Below, piece by piece: positions 16,903 through 26,715 of a stretch of 64,000 bases of DNA (the stretch's first letter is position 1; each line of letters begins with the position of its first letter). This stretch comes from Pedobacter changchengzhani (GTDB lineage Bacteria > Bacteroidota > Bacteroidia > Sphingobacteriales > Sphingobacteriaceae). The notes beneath the pieces were generated by a model that had not been told where the DNA came from, made no database searches, and saw nothing but the letters and a program-made list of their open reading frames with translations. The stretch spans positions 1 to 64,000 of the forward strand of contig NZ_SJCY01000014.1 of the NCBI RefSeq assembly GCF_004354365.1, in the 5' to 3' direction. Made by a program: the position numbers and the translations under genes.

Positions 16903-18930
16903 TTAAAAATCTGCGCTGAGCGTTAATCTGTAGTTTCTTCCGGGCATTGGGTAGTTTAGCACTACATCGTAATATTGGTTTAATAAATTGTTTACTTCTG
17001 CCGCAATGCGATAATTAATCTTATTCTTTATAATGTTTTTTTGTAGGGATAAATCGTGGGTGAACCAAGCCGGAACATAGTTTTCAGGTATATTTGCTTT
17101 TTGACTGTAACGCTCGCCTGTAAAAATATAACTGTAATTTAGTCCAAAGCTTTTCCAATCCGCACCTAATAAAATAGATGCACTTTGCACCGGGATATAT
17201 GGGATTTGTTGTTTATAACTGTTACCGGTTGGCGTTACATCGAGTGCTTTTTCGAAAGTATAACCCATTTTCGCTGTAGCTTTAATTTCGCCGAATTGCC
17301 AAAGACTTTGCACATTGGTTTCTATACCTTTAATAGATACTTTACCAAGGTTTAGCATAGTCCAACGGAAAAGATTTAACGTAGGTACAGCAACAATTTT
17401 ATCGGTTACTTGATTGTAATAAGCATCTGTTTGGATAGAGATGCTTTGAAGACTGACGTTTGTGAAGCTTTTTGAAAAGGTAATTCCTAAATCATACTGT
17501 GTTGCATATTCAGGTTTTAAGGTAGAATTGCCAATAAAGGTATAATATAAATCGTTAAAAGTTGGCATTCTAAAAATCGATTTGTAAAAAGCCCTAATTC
17601 TTAAATTAGCTGTGTTAAAGGGTTGCCACGATGCCATAATTGTTGGTGTGTACGCTGCCTTATTTCCTGCGGGAATATTTGTTTTTACTTTATCGTTTAT
17701 GATTGTTGCCAATAAATTTGCCTGCACATTAAATCGAGGCCAACGCAATGTATTTGCAAATGCGATAAGCGTAGTATTTCTTGATGGATAAGCAAACGAT
17801 TGTAAATTGGCATCAAGTTTTTGAAAACTGTAATCGGCCGAAAGCGAGATTACCCAAAATGTATCAATTTGGTATTGATTGGCAAATGAAAAGTATGTTT
17901 CTTGTTGCGTATATTTATTATTGAGCGGGCCATTTAACGAAATTCGATCAGGATCTAAATATCTGGTAAAATCATAAGCATATTTAGCATTAAAAAGATA
18001 TTGGTAGTGCTTATTTTCTTTGCTTTGATAACTGCTTTGCAGGAAGAAATTATCATCCCATTGGCGCTGAGAAAAATTAAATTTATTGGCAACTATCGCT
18101 CCCGGAACTCCCCTTTCGCTGTTGTAATTATATAATTTAACCTGCCATTTACTGCTATCTGCTGTTAATCCATAAAGTCCAGCCTCCATACGCTTTGCAA
18201 AAATATCCGTATTGGTTCGCGTAACGGTAGTATCATAAACGCCATTTGTGTACCTGTATTTATATTTACCACTGGCATTTAAAATTTCGGTACTTAAATT
18301 AAAAGAAAGTTTTTTACTTAGTTTTTGAGTGTAATTAAATGAAGGATTAATAAAATCGAACGAACCACTTTTTAAACTGGCTTTAAAATAATGATTTTGA
18401 TTAGGTTCGAATTTTGGTACGGGTGTTTTAATGTATAGCGCACTTGCCGATGCATAAGCTTTTGCTGGCATTAGGAGGGCACTTTTTTGTCCGCTGTATA
18501 AAGTAACCTCTTCAATATTATCTAAAGAAAACTTACCTAAATCTACTTGTCCGTTTTGCGCATTACCTAACTGAATGCCATCGTAAAATACCGCCGTATG
18601 GTTACTGCCCATACTGCGTACATTAATGGTTTTTAAACCGCCAATACCGCCATAATCTTTTAACTGTACACCAGAAAAATAGCGTATAGCATCGGCAACA
18701 GATAAACTGCTTAGTCGTTTTAAATCATCGCCTCCCAAATTTTGAACAGGCGTTGGTGATGATTGTAGTAAATTAATTTTTTTTGCCTTAATTTGGATTT
18801 CATTGAGCTGTTTTATTTTTGCAGAATCTACCTGTGCCCATAAAAAATTAGGGCACACCACGCCTAAGCATGTTGCAATAGCAAAATAAAAACAACCAAT
18901 GCCCAAACAAGCATTTTTGTTTTTAATCAT
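16903..18930 (-). CDS. btuB: TonB-dependent receptor, cobalamin-specific by context
   Basis: A 675-residue outer-membrane receptor with signal peptide (residues 1-32, ending LWAQ), a plug domain (RSMGSNHTAVFYDGIQLGNAQNG, near 105-127) and a 22-strand-type barrel ending YRLTLSADF. It starts 70 bp after the riboswitch. It is clearly divergent from the receptor at 12428-14287, so the two are not a recent gene duplication although their leaders are almost identical. It probably pairs with the adjacent BtuG-like lipoprotein for cobalamin or another corrinoid. Confidence 0.88.
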   Translation of the reverse strand: MIKNKNACLGIGCFYFAIATCLGVVCPNFLWAQVDSAKIKQLNEIQIKAKKINLLQSSPTPVQNLGGDDLKRLSSLSVADAIRYFSGVQLKDYGGIGGLKTINVRSMGSNHTAVFYDGIQLGNAQNGQVDLGKFSLDNIEEVTLYSGQKSALLMPAKAYASASALYIKTPVPKFEPNQNHYFKASLKSGSFDFINPSFNYTQKLSKKLSFNLSTEILNASGKYKYRYTNGVYDTTVTRTNTDIFAKRMEAGLYGLTADSSKWQVKLYNYNSERGVPGAIVANKFNFSQRQWDDNFFLQSSYQSKENKHYQYLFNAKYAYDFTRYLDPDRISLNGPLNNKYTQQETYFSFANQYQIDTFWVISLSADYSFQKLDANLQSFAYPSRNTTLIAFANTLRWPRFNVQANLLATIINDKVKTNIPAGNKAAYTPTIMASWQPFNTANLRIRAFYKSIFRMPTFNDLYYTFIGNSTLKPEYATQYDLGITFSKSFTNVSLQSISIQTDAYYNQVTDKIVAVPTLNLFRWTMLNLGKVSIKGIETNVQSLWQFGEIKATAKMGYTFEKALDVTPTGNSYKQQIPYIPVQSASILLGADWKSFGLNYSYIFTGERYSQKANIPENYVPAWFTHDLSLQKNIIKNKINYRIAAEVNNLLNQYYDVVLNYPMPGRNYRLTLSADF

Positions 18931-19000
18931 TTTTGTTGTGAGTAATTACCCACAGCAACGAGAAATAAGGAGCATGTAAATACAACAAGCAAAACACCCC

Positions 19001-19206
19001 TAGCTTCAATCCCCGAAAGCTATGAAATATGTGCTAAGGCAGGTCTTCTGACTTACTCCCGGTTTTTTGACCTTCCCATTCTTTAACGAACAGTGGCCAA
19101 TTGGATTAAAAAACCGTTATGGAGCTTACAGCTGCGGGACAGTTGCAGAATTACACTGCATTCCCTTTTAATACCGGGTTTAACCGGTAACCAAAAGCGC
19201 TGCAAA
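19001..19206 (-). promoter_or_regulatory. Cobalamin (B12) riboswitch, copy 2
   Basis: The aptamer landmarks are the same as in copy 1, with the B12 box at 19053-19038. It precedes the receptor-BtuG-PKD operon. It matches copy 1 over all 206 bases except A19055, while the flanks on both sides share nothing obvious. The sequence between 19232 and 19398 holds nothing else I recognise. Confidence 0.95.
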
Positions 19207-19231
19207 AGTAAGCATTTAAGCTGAGAACAAA
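19203..19231 (-). promoter_or_regulatory. Promoter of the first B12 operon
   Basis: TTTG (19231-19228) and TACTTTTG (19210-19203), separated by 17 bp, match the Bacteroidota -33/-7 consensus. The start point would fall at the beginning of the riboswitch. Confidence 0.65.
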
Positions 19232-19398
19232 AATGTATTATGTACAAATAGTTTTATAGCCGATCATTTATTCATGTTAAATATCGGTAAACTAAATTTC
19301 TAATTCGAGGGTATTATTTATTAACTAACTACTTTTAGAGTTGTATATTGTTTATTATTAATGAGTTAACGAAAAGGGTTAATTCATTTAAATGATTG

Positions 19399-20277
19399 CT
19401 ATTCTGCCATAAGTGCATTTTTAGTTTCTTGTAATTTCGCTTGCTCCTCTTTGCCTAAAACCGGAAACTTAAGTTTTAAACTTCTAAGCTTATCGGTAAT
19501 AATTTCGCTAATAGCCAAACGGGCGAACCATTTTTTATCGGCAGGAATGATGTGCCATGGAGCGTTTTTAGTACTGGTTTCGTTAATGGCTTCTTCATAA
19601 GCTTTCATATAATCATCCCAAAGTGCACGTTCTTTAATATCGCCTGATGAAAATTTCCAATTCTTAGAAGGATCTTCTATTCGATCGAGAAAGCGTTGTT
19701 TTTGTTCGTCCTTGCCTACGTTTAAGAAGAATTTTAGAATAATTGTTCCATTCTCAGTTAAATGGTCTTCAAAATTGCGAATGCTTTCATACCTTTTCTT
19801 CCAAAAATCGGCATCTACTTTTTTAACATCATTTATGCCGGGTATATGCTCACTCAGAATATATTCTGGGTGCACTTTGCAAACCAGCACATTTTCATAA
19901 TGCGAACGGTTGTGTATGCCAATTCTTCCACGTTCGGGCAAAGCCTTGTAGTGGCGCCATAAAAAGTCGTGCTCATATTCTTCGGATGTTGGTACTTTAA
20001 AACTAAAAACTTGACAGCCTTGAGGGTTTAGTCCGCTCATTACATGTTCAATAGCACTATCTTTACCCGCTGCATCCATCGCTTGAAAAATAATTAACAA
20101 CGAATAGGTATTCGAAGCATAAAGTATTTCTTGTAAGTTATCCAACTCCAATTTAGCTTTTGTAAGTGCTTCTTTCGATGAATGCTTGTTGTAACCTCCT
20201 TTTTCTTCGGTTTCGGTATTTTTTATCGAAAACTTTTTATCGCCTTGTACAATTAGCTTTTTAAATTCGTTCTTCAT
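19399..20277 (-). CDS. ppk2: Polyphosphate kinase 2 (PPK2)
   Basis: A 292-residue P-loop enzyme that transfers phosphate between polyphosphate and nucleoside mono- or diphosphates. The Walker A-like AMDAAGKDSAI lies near residues 66-76 and the Walker B/lid region contains HNRSHYENVLVCKV. The single-domain size fits class I or III PPK2; class III members phosphorylate both AMP and ADP, but the class cannot be settled by eye. The gene stands alone between the B12 operon and the divergent PBP1A gene. PPK1 and PPX are encoded about 16 kb away. Confidence 0.92.
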   Translation of the reverse strand: MKNEFKKLIVQGDKKFSIKNTETEEKGGYNKHSSKEALTKAKLELDNLQEILYASNTYSLLIIFQAMDAAGKDSAIEHVMSGLNPQGCQVFSFKVPTSEEYEHDFLWRHYKALPERGRIGIHNRSHYENVLVCKVHPEYILSEHIPGINDVKKVDADFWKKRYESIRNFEDHLTENGTIILKFFLNVGKDEQKQRFLDRIEDPSKNWKFSSGDIKERALWDDYMKAYEEAINETSTKNAPWHIIPADKKWFARLAISEIITDKLRSLKLKFPVLGKEEQAKLQETKNALMAE

Positions 20278-20407
20278 TATATCGTTTTTTTTATCACAAT
20301 ATTTAAATATAGATTAAAAATTAAGTAAATTAAAAAATGTTAATTTGTGCTAACAGTTTTTATATATTTATCAAATACACATTTATCCTTATACAAGCTT
20401 TACCAAC

Positions 20408-22846
20408 ATGTTTAAAGAGATTAAAAACAGATACTTACGTTACGCCACCTATTTCATTTATTTTTTAATTATTTTCTTTTCTGCGCTACAATTAAACTTT
20501 TTGTGGCTTTTTGGTTATTCGCCAAGCTACTCCGATATCAAAATGCCCAGTTTGCGTGTTGGTTCTGAACTCTACACTGCCGATGGAAAATTAATTGGAA
20601 GGTACTTTAAAGAAAACCGTACGCCTGTAAACTACAACGAAATTGCGCCAAAGGTTTTAAATGCTTTGGTGGCTACTGAAGATGTACGGTTTTACAAACA
20701 TTGGGGAATTGATATGCAAGCTGTTGTACGAGCCGTAGCCGGATTTGGTAAAGATGGTGGCGCCAGTACAATTACACAACAACTTGCAAAAAATTTATAC
20801 CGCACTAGGTACAACAAATCTCAAGGTATTTTTGCTAAAGTGCCATTAATACGCACATTAATTTTTAAACTGAAAGAATGGATGACTGCCGTGAAATTAG
20901 AATCGAACTATTCTAAAAACGACATTATTACGATGTATTTAAACACAGTTTCGTTTGGCAATAATACCTATGGTATTAAAACTGCAAGTCGGGTTTACTT
21001 TGATAAAGAAGCGAAAGAACTGAATACAAACGAGGCTGCTTTGTTGGTTGGAATGTTAAAAGGTACAACGCTTTACAACCCCATCAAATCTCCAGATAAA
21101 GCCTTGGCACGCAGAAATGTTGTGCTTTCGCAGATGAATAAGTATAAATATTTAAGTAACGATAGTTTGGCTCAACTTTCTAAATTGCCAATAGACCTGA
21201 AAGTGGGCGAATTGGATGATGGAAGTGATGGAGATTCATATTTAAGGGCTGCCGTGGCTAAAAATTTAGAGAAATGGTGTGCAGATAACGACATCGATCT
21301 TTATGAAGATGGATTAAAAATTTATACCACGATTGATTCTAAACTCCAGAAATATGCCGAAGAAGCTGTTCAGGATCAAATGAAAACTTTACAACGCAGA
21401 TTTTATAGCGTTTGGGGAAATGAAGATCCATGGTATGATTCTGAAAAACAAAAAGTTGATTATCCGGCACGGGCGATGAGAAATTTACCCATCTATTCGT
21501 TGTTAGAAAAAAAGTATGCTAAAAAGCCAGATTCGATTTCGGCATATTTCAACAAAAAGAAAAAGATGAAGATTTTTACTTATAAAGGTGATCGAGATAC
21601 ACTTTTTTCTACGTTAGATTCTATCCGTTACTACGGCAAAATTTTAAATACCGGCATGATGACAATGGAACCTTCTACCGGAAAAATTAAAGTTTGGGTT
21701 GGTGGTATCGATCATAAATTCTTTAAATACGATCACGTAAATCAATCGAAACGCCAAGCTGGCTCTACGTTTAAACCTTTTGCTTATTTGGCAGCGTTAG
21801 AATTAGGCATGAGTCCGTGCGATAAATTAACTGATAAACCGGTAAAAATTGCGTACCAAGATAAAGGTGTAACCAAATACTGGGAACCTAAAAATGCCGA
21901 TTATAGTGTAAGTTACAGAGAAATGAGCTTGCGTTGGGCTATGGCTAAATCGGTAAATACCATAACTGCACAAGTAACAGAAAAGGTTGGTTGGGATAAT
22001 GTGGTAAAATGGGCACACGAATGTGGTATTGATAGCCACTTAGAATCCGTTCCATCAGTAAGTTTAGGTCCAAATGATGTGTCTGTATATGAAATGGTAA
22101 AGGCGTACAGTACTTTTTTGAATAAGGGAATAAAAACCGATCCCATTTTAGTAGAAAAAATTACAGATCAAGACGATCATATTCTTGAAGAGTTTGTGCC
22201 AAAAACCAAAAGAGTTTTATCCGAAGAGATGGCTTGGTTGATGTTGTATATGTTCCGCGGTGGTATGGAAGAACCCGGGGGAACTTCGCAAGCGCTTTGG
22301 GAATGGCCAAAATTGTTTAAAAAGAACAATCAAATTGGTGGAAAAACAGGTACTTCATCTGATTATGTAGATGCTTGGTACATGGGTATTACCAAAGATT
22401 TAGTTACCGGTGTTTGGGTTGGATGTGATGAACGAACCGCCCATTTTAAAAATGGCGAACAAGGTGAAGGCTCTAGAACGGCGCTTCCTATTTTTGCGAA
22501 ATTTATGAGTAAAGTTTACACCGATCCATCCAGCGGTTACACATACGGACCTTTTCCTAAAGCAACAGTACCAATTACAAGGACGATAAACTGCCCTAGT
22601 CCGCGTATTGTGGTTGACACTGCAAGTGCAGACACTTCTGCTGTAGACTCTGTAGCGGTAGAACCAATTGCCACTGATGAAAACAGCAATAACCAAACTT
22701 TACCTAAAGAGCCTGAAGTTAAAAAAGAAGAAAAACCAGCTCCGGCGCCTGCGCAAGTGATTACTGCGCCGCTATCCAAAAAAGAAGAACGAGAATTGAG
22801 AAGGAAACAGCGACAGGAAGAGAAAGAAAAAACTGGCAACAATTAA
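20408..22846 (+). CDS. mrcA: Penicillin-binding protein 1A
   Basis: An 812-residue bifunctional peptidoglycan synthase. Order: short cytoplasmic tail, one membrane helix (about 18-40), the GT51 glycosyltransferase domain (EDVRFYKHWGID with its catalytic Glu, near residues 92-103, then GASTITQQLAKNLY), and the transpeptidase domain with the SXXK motif in GSTFKPF, the SXN motif in KSVNTIT and KTG in GGKTGTSSDY. The C-terminus is a Pro/Glu/Lys-rich, charged low-complexity tail (from about 740). It is followed by a 110-bp gap and then the next gene in the same direction. Confidence 0.95.
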   Translation: MFKEIKNRYLRYATYFIYFLIIFFSALQLNFLWLFGYSPSYSDIKMPSLRVGSELYTADGKLIGRYFKENRTPVNYNEIAPKVLNALVATEDVRFYKHWGIDMQAVVRAVAGFGKDGGASTITQQLAKNLYRTRYNKSQGIFAKVPLIRTLIFKLKEWMTAVKLESNYSKNDIITMYLNTVSFGNNTYGIKTASRVYFDKEAKELNTNEAALLVGMLKGTTLYNPIKSPDKALARRNVVLSQMNKYKYLSNDSLAQLSKLPIDLKVGELDDGSDGDSYLRAAVAKNLEKWCADNDIDLYEDGLKIYTTIDSKLQKYAEEAVQDQMKTLQRRFYSVWGNEDPWYDSEKQKVDYPARAMRNLPIYSLLEKKYAKKPDSISAYFNKKKKMKIFTYKGDRDTLFSTLDSIRYYGKILNTGMMTMEPSTGKIKVWVGGIDHKFFKYDHVNQSKRQAGSTFKPFAYLAALELGMSPCDKLTDKPVKIAYQDKGVTKYWEPKNADYSVSYREMSLRWAMAKSVNTITAQVTEKVGWDNVVKWAHECGIDSHLESVPSVSLGPNDVSVYEMVKAYSTFLNKGIKTDPILVEKITDQDDHILEEFVPKTKRVLSEEMAWLMLYMFRGGMEEPGGTSQALWEWPKLFKKNNQIGGKTGTSSDYVDAWYMGITKDLVTGVWVGCDERTAHFKNGEQGEGSRTALPIFAKFMSKVYTDPSSGYTYGPFPKATVPITRTINCPSPRIVVDTASADTSAVDSVAVEPIATDENSNNQTLPKEPEVKKEEKPAPAPAQVITAPLSKKEERELRRKQRQEEKEKTGNN

Positions 22847-22957
22847 TCAAAAATTACCTAAAAAAATTAACATCATTAAACAAATCTCGCTACTTTTAGA
22901 TAAAATCTTTTTTAAAGAAAATTTCGTAAATTGTTTAACATCATTAAAATACATAAT

Positions 22958-25900
22958 ATGAGAATAAGTTCTACTTTGATGAAGCTATCATTAGCCATTT
23001 TATTCTTTTTTATCGCCTCAAATGCAAATGCTCAATACTTTGGCCAAAACAAAGTGAGATACAAATCGATGGATTTTAAAGTATTGCAAACCCCACACTT
23101 TGAAATTTATTATTATTTAAATAATGATGCATTGTTAAAGCGTTTTGCACAGGACGCCGAAACTTGGTATAAAATGCATCAAGAGGTTTTTAGAGATACT
23201 TTTTTAGAAAAGAACCCAATTGTACTGTACAACAATCATCCCGATTTTCAACAAACAACTGTTTTAGATGGAGAGATTGGTATCGGTACAGGTGGTGTAA
23301 CTGAGGCTTTGAAAAATAGAATCATTATGCCAATAATGGAATTGGGTAGCCAAACCAGACATGTTTTAGGGCACGAATTGGTACACGCATTTCAATACCA
23401 TACACTACTAGAGAAAGATTCTATCAGTTTGCAAAATGTTAGTCAAACACCGTTGTGGATGGTTGAAGGAATGGCAGAATACTTATCGGTAGGTAAAAAA
23501 GATGCATTTACATCGATGTGGATGAGAGATGCAATGTTAAATAGAGATATTCCATCACTAAAAGATTTAACAAACTCTAATAAATACTTCCCATACCGTT
23601 ACGGACAGGCTTTTTGGACTTACATCGGCTCGCAATATGGCGATACAACTTTAGTACCGCTATTAAAAAATACGGCAAAATATGGTTATGAAAATGCCAT
23701 AAAATATACTTTTGGTTACGATGATAAAACGCTGTCAGGTTTGTGGAAAAGCGCGATTGATGCACATTATAAACCGATGTTGAAGGCCGATAGTTCGCAA
23801 ATAAAAATTACTGGTACAAAAATTATCGATAATAAAAATGCTGGAAAAATGAACGTTGCCCCTGCCCTTAGTCCTAATGGCAAATATGTGGCTTTTATGT
23901 CTGAAAAGGATTTATTTGGAATAGATTTATTTATGGCGGATGCAAAAACAGGTAAAATTCTTCGAAAGTTAAGCAGTCAAGTTTCTAACGGACACATAGA
24001 TGATTTTAACTTTATAGAGTCTGCGGGTGCTTGGTCGCCAGATAGCAAACAGTTTGCATTTAGTATTTTTAGCAAAGGAAAAAACCAAATGCTGATTGTG
24101 GATATATCAAACGGAAGTACTGTTTCTCAAACGGCCATGGGCGATGTAGCACAATTTGGAAATTTAACATGGTCACCAAACGGCAAAGACATTGCTTTTT
24201 CCGGTATGGTTGAGGGACAGAGTGATATATTTTCGTATAATTTAGATACGAAAGCGGTTACACAACTTACAAATGATGTTTACTCTGATTATGCGCCAAA
24301 CTATTCGCACGATGGTACTAAAATCGTTTTCTCATCTGATAGGGCCGCTATTCAGAACAATACCGTCTCTGCAGTTTATCCAATAAATTTGGCTTGGTAC
24401 GATGTGGAAAAGAAAACAGTTCAAAACATCAATATATTTCCTTTGGCAAATAATTTAAACCCACAATTTTCTGGCGATAGTAAGAGCATATTCTTCCTAT
24501 CAAATAGAGATGGCTTCAGAAACCTGTATAAATACAATTTGACGGATGAGAAAGTAGATCAATTAACGGATTATTTTACGGGAATTAGTGGCATTACGGA
24601 GTTCTCGCCTGCTATCTCTGTATCTACAAATGATGATATTGTTTACAGTTACTACCGCTACCAACGTTATACGCTTTACAATGCAAACGTTAAAGATTTT
24701 AAGGCAAAAAGAATTGGTAACACCGATGAAAATTTCGATGCAGCCATACTACCTCCAATGGAAAATGCAGGTGTAAATATTATAAATTCTAATTTAGCAA
24801 ATTTCGATCTTTATGAAAAAACAATAGCCGATTCGATGCGTACTGTGCCTTATCGGCCAAAATTTAAGTTAGATTATTTGGCAAATAGCGGTGGCGGCAT
24901 CGGGGTTTCTACAGGGAGATTTGGTACTGGCGTGCAAGGTGGTATTGTAGGAATGTTTAGCGATGTGTTGGGTGTTAACCAAATAATTGCAAACCTATCG
25001 GTAAACGGAGAAATTTATGACTTTGGTGGCTTGGTTGGTTACGTTAATCAAAAAAGTAGAATTAATTGGGGCGCTGCCATTTCCCACATCCCCTACACAT
25101 CTGGCTTAAGCAGTTACGCTTTTGAAAAAGTGCCCGCAGGAAATAATACCACAACTGATGCAGTGAACTACCGTACAGATATTATTAGAACATTTGAAGA
25201 TCAAGCGCAGGTTTATGGTGCTTATCCATTTAGTAAAATACATAGGTTCGAGCTTGGTGCAGCATTTTCGCATTACAGTTACCGAGTAGATCGATACAGT
25301 AACTATTACACGCCTGATGGTTATTACCTGTATTCAGACAAGAGCAAAGTCTCAAATGATCAAGCATCAGCAGATATTGGCATTCCGTTTAACTCTTTTA
25401 CACTTTATCAATTAAATGCTGGCTTTGTGGGCGATAATTCTATTTTTGGAGTTACTGCGCCACTTGATGGCTTTCGGTATAGAATTAGTGGTGAGCAATA
25501 TTTTGGAACCTATAATTTCAGTACATTAAACGTAGATTTAAGAAAATATTTTAGGGTAAAACCCGTAACTTTTGCGGTGAGAAGTTATAATACGCTTCGT
25601 ATTGGTAAAGACGCAGATCGTTTATATCCAATGTATTTAGGCTATTCATATTTAGTACGCGGTTACGAAGCAAATTCTGTTTACAAAACAAATTCAAACA
25701 CCAGTAGCAATAGTTTTGATATTAATCAGTTAACCGGTAGTAAAATTGCAGTTGTAAATTTTGAAGTGCGTTTACCTTTTACAGGACCTAAAAAATTGGC
25801 TCAAATACCTTCGGGCTTTTTATTTAGCGATTTGAATCTGTTTTTTGATGCAGGTGTGGCGTGGACAAATAATACAACGGTAAGGCTTAATGGCAAACAA

Positions 25901-26119
25901 ACATTTTTTACCGTGCCAATAAACGATGCAAATGGTAACCCAATACCCAACCAAAGTTACCAAGATACAAACGACCGCGTTCCGGTAATGAGCGCTGGTA
26001 TATCATTAAGGGTAAACGTATTTGGATATTTTATTTTAGAACCTTATTATGCATTTCCTTTTCAACGAAAAGATGTGTCTGGAGGTGTATTTGGATTAAC
26101 TTTTGCGCCAGGTTGGTAA
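22958..26119 (+). CDS. Secreted peptidase-like / TolB-propeller / outer-membrane barrel protein
   Basis: A 1053-residue multidomain protein. The start at 22958 gives a good signal peptide ending in SNANAQ. Residues 30-290 form a gluzincin-like domain with HELVH at 139-143 and a candidate third ligand in VEGMAEYLS (Glu170/174). Residues about 290-600 contain PD40/TolB-type propeller repeats (APALSPNGKYVAF, NLTWSPNGKDIAF, APNYSHDGTKIVF). The C-terminal 400 residues look like an outer-membrane barrel of the surface-antigen/BamA kind (GYSYLVRGYE, DAGVAWTNN, final PFQRKDVSGGVFGLTF). The physiological role is unknown. Homologues are often annotated as Tol transport proteins. Confidence 0.85.
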   Translation: MRISSTLMKLSLAILFFFIASNANAQYFGQNKVRYKSMDFKVLQTPHFEIYYYLNNDALLKRFAQDAETWYKMHQEVFRDTFLEKNPIVLYNNHPDFQQTTVLDGEIGIGTGGVTEALKNRIIMPIMELGSQTRHVLGHELVHAFQYHTLLEKDSISLQNVSQTPLWMVEGMAEYLSVGKKDAFTSMWMRDAMLNRDIPSLKDLTNSNKYFPYRYGQAFWTYIGSQYGDTTLVPLLKNTAKYGYENAIKYTFGYDDKTLSGLWKSAIDAHYKPMLKADSSQIKITGTKIIDNKNAGKMNVAPALSPNGKYVAFMSEKDLFGIDLFMADAKTGKILRKLSSQVSNGHIDDFNFIESAGAWSPDSKQFAFSIFSKGKNQMLIVDISNGSTVSQTAMGDVAQFGNLTWSPNGKDIAFSGMVEGQSDIFSYNLDTKAVTQLTNDVYSDYAPNYSHDGTKIVFSSDRAAIQNNTVSAVYPINLAWYDVEKKTVQNINIFPLANNLNPQFSGDSKSIFFLSNRDGFRNLYKYNLTDEKVDQLTDYFTGISGITEFSPAISVSTNDDIVYSYYRYQRYTLYNANVKDFKAKRIGNTDENFDAAILPPMENAGVNIINSNLANFDLYEKTIADSMRTVPYRPKFKLDYLANSGGGIGVSTGRFGTGVQGGIVGMFSDVLGVNQIIANLSVNGEIYDFGGLVGYVNQKSRINWGAAISHIPYTSGLSSYAFEKVPAGNNTTTDAVNYRTDIIRTFEDQAQVYGAYPFSKIHRFELGAAFSHYSYRVDRYSNYYTPDGYYLYSDKSKVSNDQASADIGIPFNSFTLYQLNAGFVGDNSIFGVTAPLDGFRYRISGEQYFGTYNFSTLNVDLRKYFRVKPVTFAVRSYNTLRIGKDADRLYPMYLGYSYLVRGYEANSVYKTNSNTSSNSFDINQLTGSKIAVVNFEVRLPFTGPKKLAQIPSGFLFSDLNLFFDAGVAWTNNTTVRLNGKQTFFTVPINDANGNPIPNQSYQDTNDRVPVMSAGISLRVNVFGYFILEPYYAFPFQRKDVSGGVFGLTFAPGW

Positions 26120-26174
26120 TAAAATAATGAATGGCTGGATTAATGTTGCAATCATTTAATCTGAATTTTACAAC

Positions 26175-26213
26175 AAAAAGAGCGATTGGAATTTTCCGAA
26201 TCGCTCTTTTTTT
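26175..26213. terminator. Bidirectional terminator
   Basis: A 13-bp stem (AAAAGAGCGATTGG-type arms with complement) with T-runs on both strands lies between the convergent genes ending at 26119 (+) and 26230 (-). Confidence 0.88.
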
Positions 26214-26229
26214 ACGCTTATAATTTACC

Positions 26230-26580
26230 TTACGATAAACTCGTAAATGGAAGTGTTACTTGTTGTGTTATGTTGCGGTGTAACATAATGTTTTCAAAAT
26301 CCAATCCAACCGTTAAATCAATCCAATCGGGATTGCATGAACGAACCAAGCGTTCCTTTTGCATCCTCGTAAAACGGCTCATCAGTTTAAATCTCGTTAA
26401 AGCTTGTTGTTCTGTTTTAAATTCTTCGAAATATACCAATCGAGTTAGTTGCTGTCCACCATCAAAAAATAAGTTGGGCATTTGCTTATAAAAATCCAAG
26501 GTTTTAATTAAATCAGAACTCATTCCTACATGCATGCTAGTACGGTTTCTGTCGGTAACGATGTAAACAAACTTTTTCAT
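26230..26580 (-). CDS. GIY-YIG domain protein
   Basis: A 116-residue single-domain member of the UvrC/Endo-GIY-YIG superfamily, YhbQ-like. The GIY motif is degenerate (FVYIVTDRNRT), followed by LYFDGGQQLTRLVYFEEF in the usual YIG-to-catalytic arrangement (residues 36-55). The later RFTRMQKERLV segment fits the family's basic helix. It may be a DNA nuclease, or an inactive member given the weak GIY. It is divergent from the LexA-like repressor gene, 135 bp away. Confidence 0.85.
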   Translation of the reverse strand: MKKFVYIVTDRNRTSMHVGMSSDLIKTLDFYKQMPNLFFDGGQQLTRLVYFEEFKTEQQALTRFKLMSRFTRMQKERLVRSCNPDWIDLTVGLDFENIMLHRNITQQVTLPFTSLS

Positions 26581-26609
26581 AATTTCTTTTCTTAAAAATG
26601 GATAACTAA

Positions 26610-26678
26610 ACTAATTAGTATATGTACTTGCAATTCAAAATAATATTGCTAACTTTATTGGCATAAAATTACTAATTA
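26610..26678. promoter_or_regulatory. Candidate operator pair upstream of the LexA-like repressor
   Basis: The palindrome ACTAATTAGT (26610-26619) and a second ACTAATTA (26671-26678) lie in the gap between the divergent GIY-YIG and XRE-S24 genes. They could be autoregulatory sites. The AT-rich context makes chance occurrence possible. Confidence 0.3.
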
Positions 26679-26715
26679 TTTTAGCATTTACAAATTTATT
26701 TTAAAATATTTTTTT

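Noticed and set aside
22537..22842. Minus-strand Ser/Gly-rich frame of 101 codons
   Set aside because: Shadow of the low-complexity C-terminal tail of PBP1A.
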